Shown piece after piece: positions 27,345-37,600 of a stretch of DNA of 59,106 nucleotides. Under the pieces are notes generated by a model. The model ran no database searches, was not told where the DNA came from, and was given only the letters and a program-made list of their open reading frames with translations. The first letter of the stretch is position 1; each line of letters begins with the position of its first letter. This DNA is from JBHELB01 sp041859045 (GTDB lineage: Bacteria; Hydrogenedentota; Hydrogenedentia; Hydrogenedentales; SLHB01): positions 1 to 59,106 of the forward strand of contig JBHELB010000051.1 in assembly GCA_041859045.1 (NCBI GenBank), given 5' to 3'. The position numbers and the translations under genes are program-made.

Positions 27345-27907
27345 GACGCGCCCTCATGCGCCGCCAGGCGCTCATCGTCTCCGTACACCAACCGAACGTC
27401 ATCCACCCAAAATCCCAGCGCAATACGCGCGCTTCGTCCATCGCCGTCCACAAGACGTATCACCGTCGGAACCATCACGCCGCTGGGTTCAAGCAGCAAA
27501 ATTGGCGGCCTCAACGCGCGTCCATCCTGCTCGATCCTGTCCAACGTCACCCCGGCGGGAAAATGTCGCCGCTCATCCCAGTAGGGGTCTTGAAAGGGAA
27601 CAAAGCTGACCTCCAGGCCCGGCTCGCGCTGCTGGCACAGAAACCCATACCCGCCGCTGTCCGGATGCACCTCGAACCGAACCTTGAGTTGACGCCGCAA
27701 TGCCTCGAGGCGTGCAGCACGAATCTCCTCACTCAAGCGCGCAGCGCTGTCCTTCAGTCCCAAAGCGCGGACACCTCCGCTGAAGCGCGGCGCCCCAATG
27801 GCCGCCAGCACGGCGATCAACACGGCCACCAAAAGCAGCTCGACCAAGGTAAACCCATTACCCCGCCCCTGCGGCCGTGTCTTGATCTTTCCGACGTACG
27901 TTCGCAA
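27341..27907 (-). CDS. gspH: type II secretion minor pseudopilin GspH
   Basis: 188 residues with the prepilin motif GNGFTLVELLLVAVLIAVLA and a GspH-type beta domain (LKVRFEVHPDSGGYGF). It overlaps the end of gspG by 50 nt. GspH links the tip complex to the major pseudopilin. Confidence 0.88.
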   Translation of the reverse strand: MRTYVGKIKTRPQGRGNGFTLVELLLVAVLIAVLAAIGAPRFSGGVRALGLKDSAARLSEEIRAARLEALRRQLKVRFEVHPDSGGYGFLCQQREPGLEVSFVPFQDPYWDERRHFPAGVTLDRIEQDGRALRPPILLLEPSGVMVPTVIRLVDGDGRSARIALGFWVDDVRLVYGDDERLAAHEGAS

Positions 27908-28325
27908 TGTCGTCTTCCGTTCCCAGTTGCCCGTCCATCCCGTTCGAGATCACGTCATAGTCCACGCTAAGTTCGCCCGGACAGCGATACGTTAACGCCC
28001 GTCCCCAAGGGTCCAACGGCAATTCCCGGAGATACGGCCCATTCCACGCGTCCTCCTGAACCACTGCGGGCGGCTTGGTCACAAGCGCCTCCAGCCCCTC
28101 CTCCATCGTGGGGAAGCGCCCCGCATCCAGCTCAAAGTTGTCCAGCGCCGCCGCAACGGATTGGATCGTGGCCTTGGCGGCGGCCCGCTTTGCGCGTTCG
28201 GTTCGCCCCGCCATGCGCGGCAGCGCAATCGCCGCAATGACGCCAATAATGATGACCACCAACATGAGCTCGATCAGCGTGAACCCCCGACGCCATCGCG
28301 CGGCGCGGTCTGCCGAATCCTTCAC
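27858..28325 (-). CDS. gspG: type II secretion major pseudopilin GspG
   Basis: 155 residues from GTG 28325. The motif RRGFTLIELMLVVIIIGVIA, then GRFPTMEEGLEAL, WNGPYL, LPLDPWG and a C-terminal Ca-binding-like DGQLGTEDDI are diagnostic of GspG. The frame is open up to 28448, but the residues before 28325 are unlike GspG, and the family usual length (~140-150) favours this start. It is the first gene of the operon, behind the promoter at 28392-28420. Confidence 0.94.
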   Translation of the reverse strand: MKDSADRAARWRRGFTLIELMLVVIIIGVIAAIALPRMAGRTERAKRAAAKATIQSVAAALDNFELDAGRFPTMEEGLEALVTKPPAVVQEDAWNGPYLRELPLDPWGRALTYRCPGELSVDYDVISNGMDGQLGTEDDIANVRRKDQDTAAGAG

Positions 28326-28391
28326 CCGACACCCCCTCTCAACACCGGATCCCACAACCCAAAGACCATGCGTGCTATCTGTACTATTGTA

Positions 28392-28420
28392 GATATAACA
28401 CAAGGAGGCGCGAATTTCAA
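28392..28420 (-). promoter_or_regulatory. promoter of the T2SS operon
   Basis: On the minus strand TTGAAA (28420-28415) and TATATC (28397-28392) are 17 nt apart, ~65 nt before the gspG start. It is a good sigma-70-type match driving the whole gspG-F operon. Confidence 0.55.
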
Positions 28421-28586
28421 CCCCCGCGCAACAGCAAGCGGATTGCACAAGGCAGTTTTTCTTCGCTCAGCTCGAGTGTCTTGAATAAACGCGTAGGGGC
28501 CTGGCGGTACGCATCTTCAAGTACGGCGTGGGTCGGCCCAAAAGAACAGGCCACGTCATTTTTGAAAATGCGGTAGGTAATCGACG

Positions 28587-31052
28587 CTAGTCTCGGGTGG
28601 CGTCCTGGAGGGCCTGCGCCAGGGCCTTCATTTGGTAGGGTTTCTGGATAAAGCCGCGCAGCCCTTTGCTGATAAAGCGCCCGGTGATGTCCTGCTCATT
28701 GTAGCCGCTGCAAAGCACCACCCGCACGTCCGCGCGAATCCGGCGCAACTCGCGGAAAGTCTCCTCGCCGTCCATGTGTGGCATCGTGAGATCCAACAGC
28801 ACGCAAGCGATCTCATGCACCCGTTCCTGGAACACCGCCAGCGCTTCACGTCCGTTTGCGGCGGTGAGCACGCGGTATCCCAAACGCTCGAGCATCGCCG
28901 TGGCGACCTTGCGAATCGCGGGCTCGTCGTCCACGAGCAGAATCAGGCCATTTCGATCGGATTGGGGTTCGGGTTCCTGCGCCGCCAGACCATGCGAAGC
29001 GGAGTTGGCCGCAGGGAAGAGGAGCTTGAACGTCGTTCCCGCGCCGGGCTCGGAGTAAACCTTGATCGCGCCATGGTGGCCACGCACAATCCCGAGCACG
29101 GCGGCCAATCCCAGGCCGCGCCCCGTGAATTTCGTGGTAAAGAACGGCTCGAAAATCCGCGCGACGGTGTTCTTGTCCATTCCGCCGCCCGTGTCCGACA
29201 CCTCGATGAACGCATAGAGCCCTTCCGCCAGCTTGCCGTCCAGGTACACTTCCGAAAGATACGCATCATCGCAAATCATCTGCCCCGTCGAGATCGTGAT
29301 CAGCCCGCTGCAATCGCCGATCGCCTCCGAAGCGTTCACCACCAAATTCATAATGATTTGCCGCAGTTGGGTCGGGTCGCCCTCAACTGTCGGCGTCGGC
29401 TTCGCCAGATTAAGCTTGAGCACCGCCTTCTTGGAGATCGACACCTGCAACATATGCAGCATTTCTTCGATCAGCTCGCGCAAGTGGATCGGCTGCACCT
29501 GGAACTTGCCCTTGCCGGAATAGGCCAGCATCTGGCGACACAGATCGGCGGCGCGGCGCGCGGCGCGCTCCACCTCCACAAGACTCTCCCGGTAAGGCGC
29601 AACCGGCGAGGCCTCGGCGAGCACAAGGTCGACATGCCCAAGAATCGCCATCAAAATGTTGTTGAAATCGTGGGCAATGCCCCCGGCCAACACCCCAAGA
29701 CTCTCGAGCTTCTGCGTCTGCAACATCTTCGCTTCAAGACGCTGCTGCTCTTCTTCGAGACGCTTGCGGCGCACGAGCTGGGCCATTTCGGTCATCAGCA
29801 AGGTCACTTGGCGTGCGTCGCTGCTCGAGTAGTCCGTGGCTTTGTTCGCCACCCCCGCCACCAACACAATGCGGCCGTCATCAAGCACCGGAACCGCTAA
29901 GTAACGATGGAGCGGCACGTGGCCGTCCGGCGTGCCCTTCTTGGCGGGATGGGGATCTTCATAACGATTGACGATCACGGGGCGCCGTTGACGAACCGGC
30001 TCGCCGAGCAAGCCCGCTGTCTCCACATCATAAACCATGCGCTGTTTGTCGAGGGCGCATTGATTCATCACGGTCTTGGACCACGCATGCATGGTCAACA
30101 CCGCCTCGTCGGAACTCAGGAATGCGACGAAACCGATCTCGCTCTGTGTGAGGCGAACGGTCTCTTCCAACGCAAAATTACAGACCTCGTCGCTTGTGCG
30201 AAACTGCGCCTGGCTCAGCCGAAGCAGCGCCTCAAGCCGTTCCTCGTCCTCGCGATGCCGTTCCTCGTTCCGCTTGCGATCGCTGATAATTTGGAACAAA
30301 ACCGACACGCCGTTGGGATCAGGGTACGCGCGCACTTCATACCAGTTGGTGTAAGGCGCGACATCGAAATACGTCTCGAAGGAAACAGGCACTCTCTCCT
30401 GAACGACGCGTCGAAAGTGCTCTTCAAAAATAGAACCCTTCGTCTCGGGAAACGCGTCGAAGAAACGGCGTCCAACGACCTGCTCGCGAGAAATCCCCAA
30501 ACTCCGTTCGGCCGCGGCGTTAAAATAACGCACCGTCAAATCATGCGTCATCGAAAAGAAGGCGTCGCTCATCCCCTCCAGAATGCCGACCAATTCCGTG
30601 GCGGTGGTGCGCAGGGCTTCCTCCGCATGTCGGCGCGCCGTTACTTCCGCCATCGCGCCGACGACGCCCGCCACGCGTCCCGCCGCATCACGCAACGGGA
30701 AATAACTGCATAAGTAGTCGCGCGCCGTATCCGCCGCGTCGCGCGGCGCAACGCGTAGATCGATCCCGGTCACCGGCTCCGCGCGCTCAATCACCGGACT
30801 TAGAATACCGCGCAGGCCAGAAGCGAGCAGCGGAAGCGCATGATCCAGTTCCCTGCCCACCAATTCCTGCACGGGCAGCCCCGTAATGTCCGACATGGAC
30901 TGATTGACCTGGGTAAAACGGTACTGAAGATCGAGCGCGAACAGCCCCACCGGTGCGTTATGGTAAACCTGCTCGAGGTGGAGCGGCCCAAGCGCAGGGC
31001 TGTGGCCGCGCACATCGTCAAAAAGATTCTGCTCTCCCTCAGAGCTGGTCAT
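28587..31052 (-). CDS. hybrid sensor histidine kinase (PAS-PAS-GAF-HK-receiver)
   Basis: 821 residues. A PAS domain at ~20-140 (YHNAPVGLFALDLQYRFTQVN), a second at ~150-260 (ILEGMSDAFFSMTHD), a GAF-2-like domain at ~285-430, the HisKA helix with LAGGIAHDFNN (His461), HATPase with NLVVNASEAI, DTGGGMD, GRGLGLAAV, and a C-terminal receiver with CVLLDLTMPHMDG. No membrane segment, so it is cytoplasmic. ATG 31052 is preceded by AGGAG, 6 nt away. It likely works with the STAS/RsbW-like and sigma-54 genes nearby, though no direct partner is proven. Confidence 0.93.
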   Translation of the reverse strand: MTSSEGEQNLFDDVRGHSPALGPLHLEQVYHNAPVGLFALDLQYRFTQVNQSMSDITGLPVQELVGRELDHALPLLASGLRGILSPVIERAEPVTGIDLRVAPRDAADTARDYLCSYFPLRDAAGRVAGVVGAMAEVTARRHAEEALRTTATELVGILEGMSDAFFSMTHDLTVRYFNAAAERSLGISREQVVGRRFFDAFPETKGSIFEEHFRRVVQERVPVSFETYFDVAPYTNWYEVRAYPDPNGVSVLFQIISDRKRNEERHREDEERLEALLRLSQAQFRTSDEVCNFALEETVRLTQSEIGFVAFLSSDEAVLTMHAWSKTVMNQCALDKQRMVYDVETAGLLGEPVRQRRPVIVNRYEDPHPAKKGTPDGHVPLHRYLAVPVLDDGRIVLVAGVANKATDYSSSDARQVTLLMTEMAQLVRRKRLEEEQQRLEAKMLQTQKLESLGVLAGGIAHDFNNILMAILGHVDLVLAEASPVAPYRESLVEVERAARRAADLCRQMLAYSGKGKFQVQPIHLRELIEEMLHMLQVSISKKAVLKLNLAKPTPTVEGDPTQLRQIIMNLVVNASEAIGDCSGLITISTGQMICDDAYLSEVYLDGKLAEGLYAFIEVSDTGGGMDKNTVARIFEPFFTTKFTGRGLGLAAVLGIVRGHHGAIKVYSEPGAGTTFKLLFPAANSASHGLAAQEPEPQSDRNGLILLVDDEPAIRKVATAMLERLGYRVLTAANGREALAVFQERVHEIACVLLDLTMPHMDGEETFRELRRIRADVRVVLCSGYNEQDITGRFISKGLRGFIQKPYQMKALAQALQDATRD

Positions 31053-31569
31053 GGCATCTCCTGGGCCCATGGTTGGACCTTGGCTCGATGCCCGTGCCCA
31101 AGATCACGGACGATCACCTTACTCCACGCGGCGTCTTGCTTAACTACGCCCTGACATATGCAGCCCACGACGGAATCTTATTACGCCCAGACTGCAAAAG
31201 TAAAGTTTTTCGTAAAACCCGCACAGATGACCATCTTAGCCTATTGCTAGATAGGCATATGCGCGAATTCTAATTCTATCCCGTCTTTCGTAGAATTATC
31301 TGGCGTGCGCAAAAGAAACCCCGCCCGCAGTCATTCTCCCAAAGCGCCCCGACCGCCTCCCTCCACTTCCAGCCCCTGCTAACGAAACAACGGCGCTTAC
31401 TCGTCTCTAGAGTGACTCTAATGCGTTTTCAAAAACCGCGTAGCCGCCGCTTTTCCCCAAGGACCCCACTGTTTTTGAAAACGCATAGCGCCAAGCGGCT
31501 ACGGTATTACTTGAAACGCTCTAGGGGAACGAGAAGCCACATGCTTCAACAACCAAAGAAGGGACTGTC
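31053..31569. other. 517-nt divergent intergenic region
   Basis: It separates the hybrid kinase from the next gene. It contains a small inverted repeat GCCTAT/ATAGGC (31239-31244, 31251-31256) that could be an operator, and the dispersed element at 31422-31504. No gene is supported. Confidence 0.5.
31422..31504 (+). repeat. dispersed intergenic element, copy 2 (interlocked inverted repeats)
   Basis: TGCGTTTTCAAAAAC (31422-31436) pairs perfectly with GTTTTTGAAAACGCA (31471-31485). CGTAGCCGC (31439-31447) pairs perfectly with GCGGCTACG (31495-31503). The order A-B-A'-B' is interlocked. The tail TAGCGCCAAGCGGCTACGG and the central TTTTCC segment match copy 1 at 8045-8124. Confidence 0.75.
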
Positions 31570-32100
31570 ATGCACTCCATCGCCGTACGCGCCGATCAAC
31601 CCTTGCTGCCGTCATTCCTATCACGGGCAAACAAAGCCCAGCACGAGTATATTTTTCATGCGGCGCGCGCGAACGAGCTTCCCCGGGTGTACTTTCATCC
31701 CCGACCGGGCCCAAACCTCTTTGACGTCCAGCCCGGCTCCGGAGTGGCGATCTCGCTGTGTCAACATAAGGAGATCGCGCGCTACGCCCGTATCTCGGCG
31801 GCGACTTACCTGCTCACCGCCGCCTTGCTCGGCATAACGCAATACGCGGTCTTGGAGCAGAATCCGATCCTCGTGCCGGAAGATTTCCGCCATGACGCCC
31901 CGACGCGCTGTTTATTCGGATGGAGCGAGGCCAAGCAGGATCATTCGCTGCGCTTTGATGAGCCCTTTATTTGCCCGGGATGCGTCCAGTTCTATCACTG
32001 CATGGGCGCTGATAGACCCCTTAGCGCATTGTACGAGCTGCTTCGCCCCTCCGTGTGGCGGGAAGACTACGTTGAGGACGAACGGGTATTGCTGCGGTAG
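31570..32100 (+). CDS. hypothetical protein, 176 aa, with Cys cluster
   Basis: Not recognised. ATG 31570 follows GAAGGGAC. The protein is soluble and mixed alpha/beta, with a short hydrophobic helix (AATYLLTAALLGITQYAVL) and a C-terminal CPGCVQFYHCMG that could bind a metal. It stands alone on the plus strand between signalling genes and converges on the STAS gene with no gap. Confidence 0.6.
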   Translation: MHSIAVRADQPLLPSFLSRANKAQHEYIFHAARANELPRVYFHPRPGPNLFDVQPGSGVAISLCQHKEIARYARISAATYLLTAALLGITQYAVLEQNPILVPEDFRHDAPTRCLFGWSEAKQDHSLRFDEPFICPGCVQFYHCMGADRPLSALYELLRPSVWREDYVEDERVLLR

Positions 32101-32511
32101 TTACTCGTCGCCCATCAGATCGTGCCAGGCGTTCTCCTGCGCAACGACGTTGAGCGACCGCTCATACCGCGCGACAGCGTCGGGACCTTGGTAGATCGTG
32201 AAGATCTTGTTGAGATTCGTGATCTCGAACACCTTGGTGATATCTGAATTGAGACCGCACAAGCGGAAGGTTCCCCCAACCGCCTTGACCCCCTCGTTGA
32301 TTCGAAGCAGTTCGGTCAACACCGCGCTCGACAGATAATCCACTTGCTCGAAATCGAGCAGAAGATGCAGGCCCGGCTTGGCCTTGACGCACGCCATCAC
32401 GTCCTGACCGAACCGAGCCACATTCATCGCGTCCAGCACGCTGGCCGCCTGAATGCGCCCCACTGTAATCCGCGCCTTCTGTTCAAACGCCACTAGCGCC
32501 CCGTCAGACAT
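32101..32511 (-). CDS. STAS-domain anti-sigma-factor antagonist (SpoIIAA/RsbV-like)
   Basis: 136 residues with a STAS fold: ITVGRIQAASVLDAMN, LLLDFEQVDYLSSAVLTELL, GGTFRLCGLN and ITNLNKIFTIY. The SS pair in YLSSAVL is at the usual phosphorylation site, though the preceding Asp of the DSSG motif is Leu. Such proteins bind an RsbW-like kinase when unphosphorylated and so release a sigma factor or other target. The start overlaps the kinase gene end by 8 nt, so they are a pair. Confidence 0.88.
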   Translation of the reverse strand: MSDGALVAFEQKARITVGRIQAASVLDAMNVARFGQDVMACVKAKPGLHLLLDFEQVDYLSSAVLTELLRINEGVKAVGGTFRLCGLNSDITKVFEITNLNKIFTIYQGPDAVARYERSLNVVAQENAWHDLMGDE

Positions 32512-32977
32512 GGGTCGCTCCTCCCTTGCACAACGCCTTGCGCTTCATCCGCATCTCCAGACAACGCTCAGCCGTATTATACGTCACCGAATCCATACAA
32601 TGCCGGATCAATACAATCCCACGCCCGCCCCCATTGCAACAATCGGGAGTCTCCACCTGCTCCGGAGAAAAACCGCCGCCTTCGTCATACACTCGAATAC
32701 AACAGCGCTCTTCTCCCTCATCGATCAACTCCACCGAAACCCCCAACGTCGCGTCGCCATGGTTTCCATGCACCACCGCGTTGACCAGCGCCTCCTCCAG
32801 ACACAACCGGGCATAGAACACTTGCGAGGGCTCAATCCATCCTCCCTCCTGAAGTGCCTGCAACGCTTCCGGCAGCACCTTCCCCACTTCGTTGAGGGTG
32901 CTGGCAAAACTGCGTGCAAAAAACGCCTGATCCGCCAACGCCGAATGCTCCTTCGCGCGAAGCAATCCGCTTCGCAT
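32504..32977 (-). CDS. RsbW/SpoIIAB-like ATP-binding anti-sigma regulatory kinase
   Basis: 157 residues of the GHKL fold: LEEALVNAVVHGN (N-box), VYDEGGGF (G1) and GGGRGIVLIRHCMD (G2). It would phosphorylate the STAS protein encoded next to it and bind a sigma factor or another partner. No sigma-factor gene is adjacent; the sigma-54 activator across the divergent promoter region is a different pathway. Confidence 0.88.
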   Translation of the reverse strand: MRSGLLRAKEHSALADQAFFARSFASTLNEVGKVLPEALQALQEGGWIEPSQVFYARLCLEEALVNAVVHGNHGDATLGVSVELIDEGEERCCIRVYDEGGGFSPEQVETPDCCNGGGRGIVLIRHCMDSVTYNTAERCLEMRMKRKALCKGGATHV

Positions 32978-33188
32978 CGTCTGCCCGTGCCGACGTACCT
33001 CTGACCGGCACCAGCCACGCTAGAGAATACCACACTCCCGCGAGCGAAGAAACTACTCCGCAAGCATGCGGAATGCTCCTCCTATTAGGCGATCCCCTGC
33101 GCACGATCTTGAAGCAGCCGACAGCCCCTCTCGCGCTTGCAGCGAAAAGGGACGCGCGCTAATCTATACACAGAGGCAGCGCTCGAAT

Positions 33189-34547
33189 ATGAAACAAACA
33201 AAAGAAACTCCTTCCGTCCTCGTGGCGGTTTCCGACGTGGCCTACGGCGGTTCGTTGGCGCGCCAGTTGACTCAGGACGGTTGCCACACCGATCGCGCCC
33301 ACGACGCGCAAGGCGTGCTTCGCATGGTCGCCCGGCGAAACTACGATGCCGCCGTGCTGGACCTTGACCTGGGCAAGGAAGGCACCGTCGAGTTGGTGTC
33401 GTATGTGCGCCGCAAGAGCCCGAACACAAAACTTGTCCTTCTTTTCGAATTGACGCAAGTAGACCGCGCGCTCGAAGGCATCCGGAGAGGGGCCTTCTTC
33501 TATCTGCCGAAACAGTGCCTGCCGTCGGATGTCGCACTGGTGGTCGGCAAAGCCCTGCGGGCCCGCCAAACGGAATCGGCGGCGCAGCGTTACGAACGAG
33601 ACATGTTCGCGGAGACCATTGGCGCGTCGAAAGCCATGCATCGCGTAGTATCGCTGATCGCAAAAGTGGCCCCAACGGATAGCACCGTACTCTTGCTGGG
33701 CGAAAGCGGCACAGGTAAGGAGGTGTTGGCCAATGCGATTCACCGCCTCAGCCAGCGGCGCGAGATGCCCTTCATCGCGATCAACTGCGCGGCATTGCCC
33801 GAACCGCTGCTGGAAAGCGAAATGTTCGGCCATGTGAAGGGGGCGTTCACAGGGGCCGACGCCGACAAACGCGGACTGTTCGAGGAAGCCTCCAGCGGCA
33901 CGATCTTCCTCGACGAAGTGGGCGACATGGCCCTGATCACGCAAGCGAAACTACTGCGCGTCCTGCAAGACGGGGAGATCCGCCGCGTCGGCGCATCCAC
34001 GTCGCAACGTGTGGACGTGCGCGTCATCGCCGCCACAAACCGCGACCTCGAGCAAGCGGTGGCGCGCCGGGAGTTTCGCGAGGATCTTTACTTCCGCCTC
34101 AACGTCATTCAGATCCGCATACCGCCATTGCGCGACCGCATGGACGCCCTGCCCAAACTGGTGGGCCATTTTGTCGAACGCTTCGCGGCGCAGTACGACA
34201 AGCCGATCTTGCAGATCGACGACCATGCGTTGGCGCTGCTACGCGACTATCGCTACCCGGGCAACGTGCGTGAACTCCAAAGCATCCTCGAGCATGCGGT
34301 GATTCTGGCGGACGACGGTGTGATCCGCGCGCATGACCTTCCCGAGCAGGTTCGGCGTGAAGGTACGCGCCTGGCGCTCCCGGACTACGCATCGGACGAC
34401 GTGCTGCCCTTGACGGACAGAGAGGCCCAAGCAATCCGGGCAGCGTTGGCAAGGCTGAATGGCAATCAGACAGAGGTGGCGCGCCGTCTCGGCATCTCGC
34501 GCTCGACACTATGGCGCAAGATGAAGGAATACGGCATTTCGGGATAG
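33189..34547 (+). CDS. sigma-54-dependent response regulator (NtrC family)
   Basis: 452 residues: receiver (1-~120), AAA+ domain with GESGTGKE (Walker A), GAFTGA (sigma-54 contact loop), GGTIFLDEVGD-type Walker B (here SGTIFLDEVGD), and a C-terminal Fis-type helix-turn-helix (NQTEVARRLGISRSTLWRKMKEYGI). The receiver keeps the phospho-acceptor Asp (AVLDLDLG) and Lys (YLPKQ), but the acidic pair at the first strand is reduced to one Asp (VAVSDVAYGG). I start at ATG 33189; AGAGG lies ~15 nt upstream. It may control the secreted protease or secretion genes. Confidence 0.93.
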   Translation: MKQTKETPSVLVAVSDVAYGGSLARQLTQDGCHTDRAHDAQGVLRMVARRNYDAAVLDLDLGKEGTVELVSYVRRKSPNTKLVLLFELTQVDRALEGIRRGAFFYLPKQCLPSDVALVVGKALRARQTESAAQRYERDMFAETIGASKAMHRVVSLIAKVAPTDSTVLLLGESGTGKEVLANAIHRLSQRREMPFIAINCAALPEPLLESEMFGHVKGAFTGADADKRGLFEEASSGTIFLDEVGDMALITQAKLLRVLQDGEIRRVGASTSQRVDVRVIAATNRDLEQAVARREFREDLYFRLNVIQIRIPPLRDRMDALPKLVGHFVERFAAQYDKPILQIDDHALALLRDYRYPGNVRELQSILEHAVILADDGVIRAHDLPEQVRREGTRLALPDYASDDVLPLTDREAQAIRAALARLNGNQTEVARRLGISRSTLWRKMKEYGISG

Positions 34548-34564
34548 CGCCCGCCCAATAAACG

Positions 34565-34600
34565 AAAAACGCCGGGACGAAAACGCTTCTCGTCCCGGCG
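34565..34600 (-). terminator. intrinsic terminator of the M4 protease gene
   Basis: A perfect 11-bp stem, CGCCGGGACGA (34570-34580) with TCGTCCCGGCG (34590-34600), is followed on the minus strand by TTTTT (34569-34565). It lies just past the protease stop at 34610. It may also stop plus-strand transcripts of the sigma-54 regulator, though without a T-run on that side. Confidence 0.85.
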
Positions 34601-34609
34601 CACTTCAGC

Positions 34610-37600
34610 CTAGCGAATATACCGTTTCTTCAGATTCAGCAGCGCGTTGATCACAATCTGGGCATCCCGGACGTCGATTCGGTTGTCGTTGTTGATATCG
34701 ACCATCTCCGCGCTCTTCTCCGTCGACAGCCCCAACACCGCATTGATGATCAACTGAACGTCCTGCACGTTGATCGCGCCGTCCCGATTGACGTCCGACC
34801 CCTTCGTACCGGCGCCGATGGTGACCGTTGAAGACGTCACCGCCTCTCCGGAAGGATTGCTCACCGCCGTCGGCTTAACGATGCAATACCAGCGATCTCC
34901 AGGACGCGTCGCGTCCGGCGATACGTCGCGGCGATTCGTCAACGCGGGAATAAGCGAGTTATTTCGCACCCAGTAAATCGTCGTTTGATCCACGTTCAGA
35001 CTGCCGTCCGGATACGAAATATCGAAGGAAACGCGAAGCCGATCGTCATCGATCGGATGTGCCGGCGTAATCTGCACCGTCTCGACCACCGGCGGCCGCT
35101 GGAGATCGTCGACATTGAAGTACACGTCCTGCGTCGTCGTGGCCGTCCCGAGCTTGGCCTTCACCTGCATCGTGTACGCCCCGCCGCTCGACGCGGTGGT
35201 CTGCCACACAAACCGTGCCTGGCCATTCCCCATCGGCGTATACGCCGATCCCGGAGGCAAGGAAGTCATCGTGATCTCCGGGGCGCCCCCAATACCATGC
35301 GCCGTGACCACAAACTCGATGCGTTCGCCCTCAACAGCGGTCTGCATGGGAATCGGATCGATGCTCAGCGCGCTCGGCGCAGGCATGCTCGTGAAATCGC
35401 TCACCAGCCGCAGTTGAGACACCGGATCCTTCGGAACGCCTCGACCATCCGAAAGCCCACAGATGCCTTCAGTCAGAGCCAAATCTTTGTACGACATCCG
35501 GATATGTCCGCTGAAGAACAGCTCAAGCTCGATCGTGCTCCCCAGCGAGGCTCCCAACTCCGGAACTTGGTTAAACACCACCACCAAGCGATCGTCCATC
35601 AGCTTCCACAAAACCTGTCCGCCGCTGTCCGGCGAAAGCCAGCCCCACAACAACGCAATCCGTGGAAGATCGAAATAGTTGGAGTACGTGGGAACCGCGT
35701 TAAGCGCGTCAAACTGTCCCACATTCTTTTGCGCAATCCCTTCCTCGGGCGCAAGGTAGCCCGCCGCCGAAATCACCCAATTCTTGTGGAATTTTCCGAA
35801 GAACGGCACCGGTTGCGGCAGTTCGATCTGCACCATCCCAAAATCGGGCACGTTCAGCGGCGAACACTGCTCCGGCGCCACCGGCAGGTTTCCGCCCGGC
35901 AACGCCGTCACGCTCACCGAATACGTGGAGTGATTGACATACCCTTCGGCGTTGCCCGAGGCCTGCGCCAGCAACATATCCGCGGTCGGGCTAAACATGA
36001 TCTGCGTGTCGTCCAGATCGGGCGGCGACGTCGAAGAAAACGGTTCCGACAAATGATTCGATGTCGCCGCGCCCGAGCGGGCACGCGCATAGACGATCTC
36101 CGTGTACCCCAGCAAACTGGAGCGGGACATCGCGGTGTAATAATACTCGCTTCCCTCGGACGCAGTGGTGTCCAGGAAACGCTGGCCCGTGCCCTCGTAC
36201 AGGACCGTCGCAAACGGGTCCGCTTCCGATTCGGCGAAGCTTCCCATCTTGCGCAGTATCTTGACTGGGCCCGCGCCGCCACCGATACCTGGAGTCTTCC
36301 AAGTAAGCACGATGACGTTTGACCCCGTTCGCGGCAGGGCACGCAAATCCTCGACCGGCGCCGACACGATGGGAGTGTAGACGTGCACCGCGGACGCCGC
36401 CAACACGACGTTGACGATTTCCTCTTCCGAAAGGGTTGCGTCCTGGGAAGCCGCCTGAACCAAGGCATTGCCCAGATCGCGGTACTTCGAACTCATCGTC
36501 AAAAACTGCGTCTGAACGGTATAAAAGACCTGTGCCGACTTGATCAACCCCATGCCAGGCACCGCGTACCCGTTGTGTATGTCCCCGTCGGCCATGAGGT
36601 AAAACAGCTTGTTGCCCACACCGGAATTATGATGAACACCGCCGTTATCCTCCGACCCGCGATACCATCCCCTGCCGAGGTAGGTGTCAGGCATCGGAAT
36701 ATACCCAGTGTCGTAAAACCAATTCTCCATCGACGGCGGATCGGCCATATCGCGTATCGCGCCGCCCGCAATATCCTCGCCCATCAACCACCGCACACCG
36801 GACGAATCGTTTCCACTGCCGTTCACCAGATCAACCGCCTCGCCCCAGATATCGGACAGCGACTCGTTGATTGCGCCCGATTCCCGGTAGTACTCGAGGT
36901 CTGACGTGGTATAAGTCACGCCATGCGTCAACTCGTGGGCAATCACATCGTCGGCGGTAAACCCCTCGCCAAAGAACATTCGGTTGTAGTAGCTGCTTTC
37001 CTCGAGCGAACCGTTGGCGTTCTTGAATCCGCTCCTCCAAAACGCATTTTGATACGGACACGAACTGTACCAGGGGCAGTACCGCACGGTGGCACTCATC
37101 GCGAGACCGAAGTTGTCGATACTGTCGCGATTGTGGTTCTCGAAATAGAAGTCGTAGGTGTCTCCGTAGTAATCGTACGCCTCGTCCGCGTCCTGAAGGC
37201 CCGAGTTCGGGCTGTTCTCGATGCGCACCAAGGTTCCCGGAATCATATCTTCGTTGCCCGCGTCATAAATCTTCCGGTTTCGCGCTTCGTAACGTAGCGA
37301 ATAGTGAACCATGTTCTCGCCGGTCCGGGCATCGAGCAGCACGCGTTCCTGCACCGGCGAAGAATCGGTGGCCCCTTGCACGATCAGGCTCCACGCCAAA
37401 CGAATCGTGCCGGTCCGGTCTTGCAGCGTGGGATCGTAAATGACGAGTTCCGGCGTGGTCGCCTCTAGCGCGCCCGCATTGCGGTACAACCCCGTCATCA
37501 GCTCGATCGCGCGCTTCTTCGCCGTCGCGGCCGACAACACCGGCGTCGTCGAAAAGCCGGAGGTGTCGAGCTTGGATGTTCCGCACGCGAGCACACTGGA

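Noticed and set aside
28632..29900. 422-codon plus-strand ORF opposite the hybrid kinase
   Set aside because: Mirror frame of the HisKA/HATPase region; no motif, no ribosome site.
34985..36322. 445-codon plus-strand ORF opposite the M4 protease
   Set aside because: Antisense; Arg/His-rich composition typical of a reverse-frame shadow.
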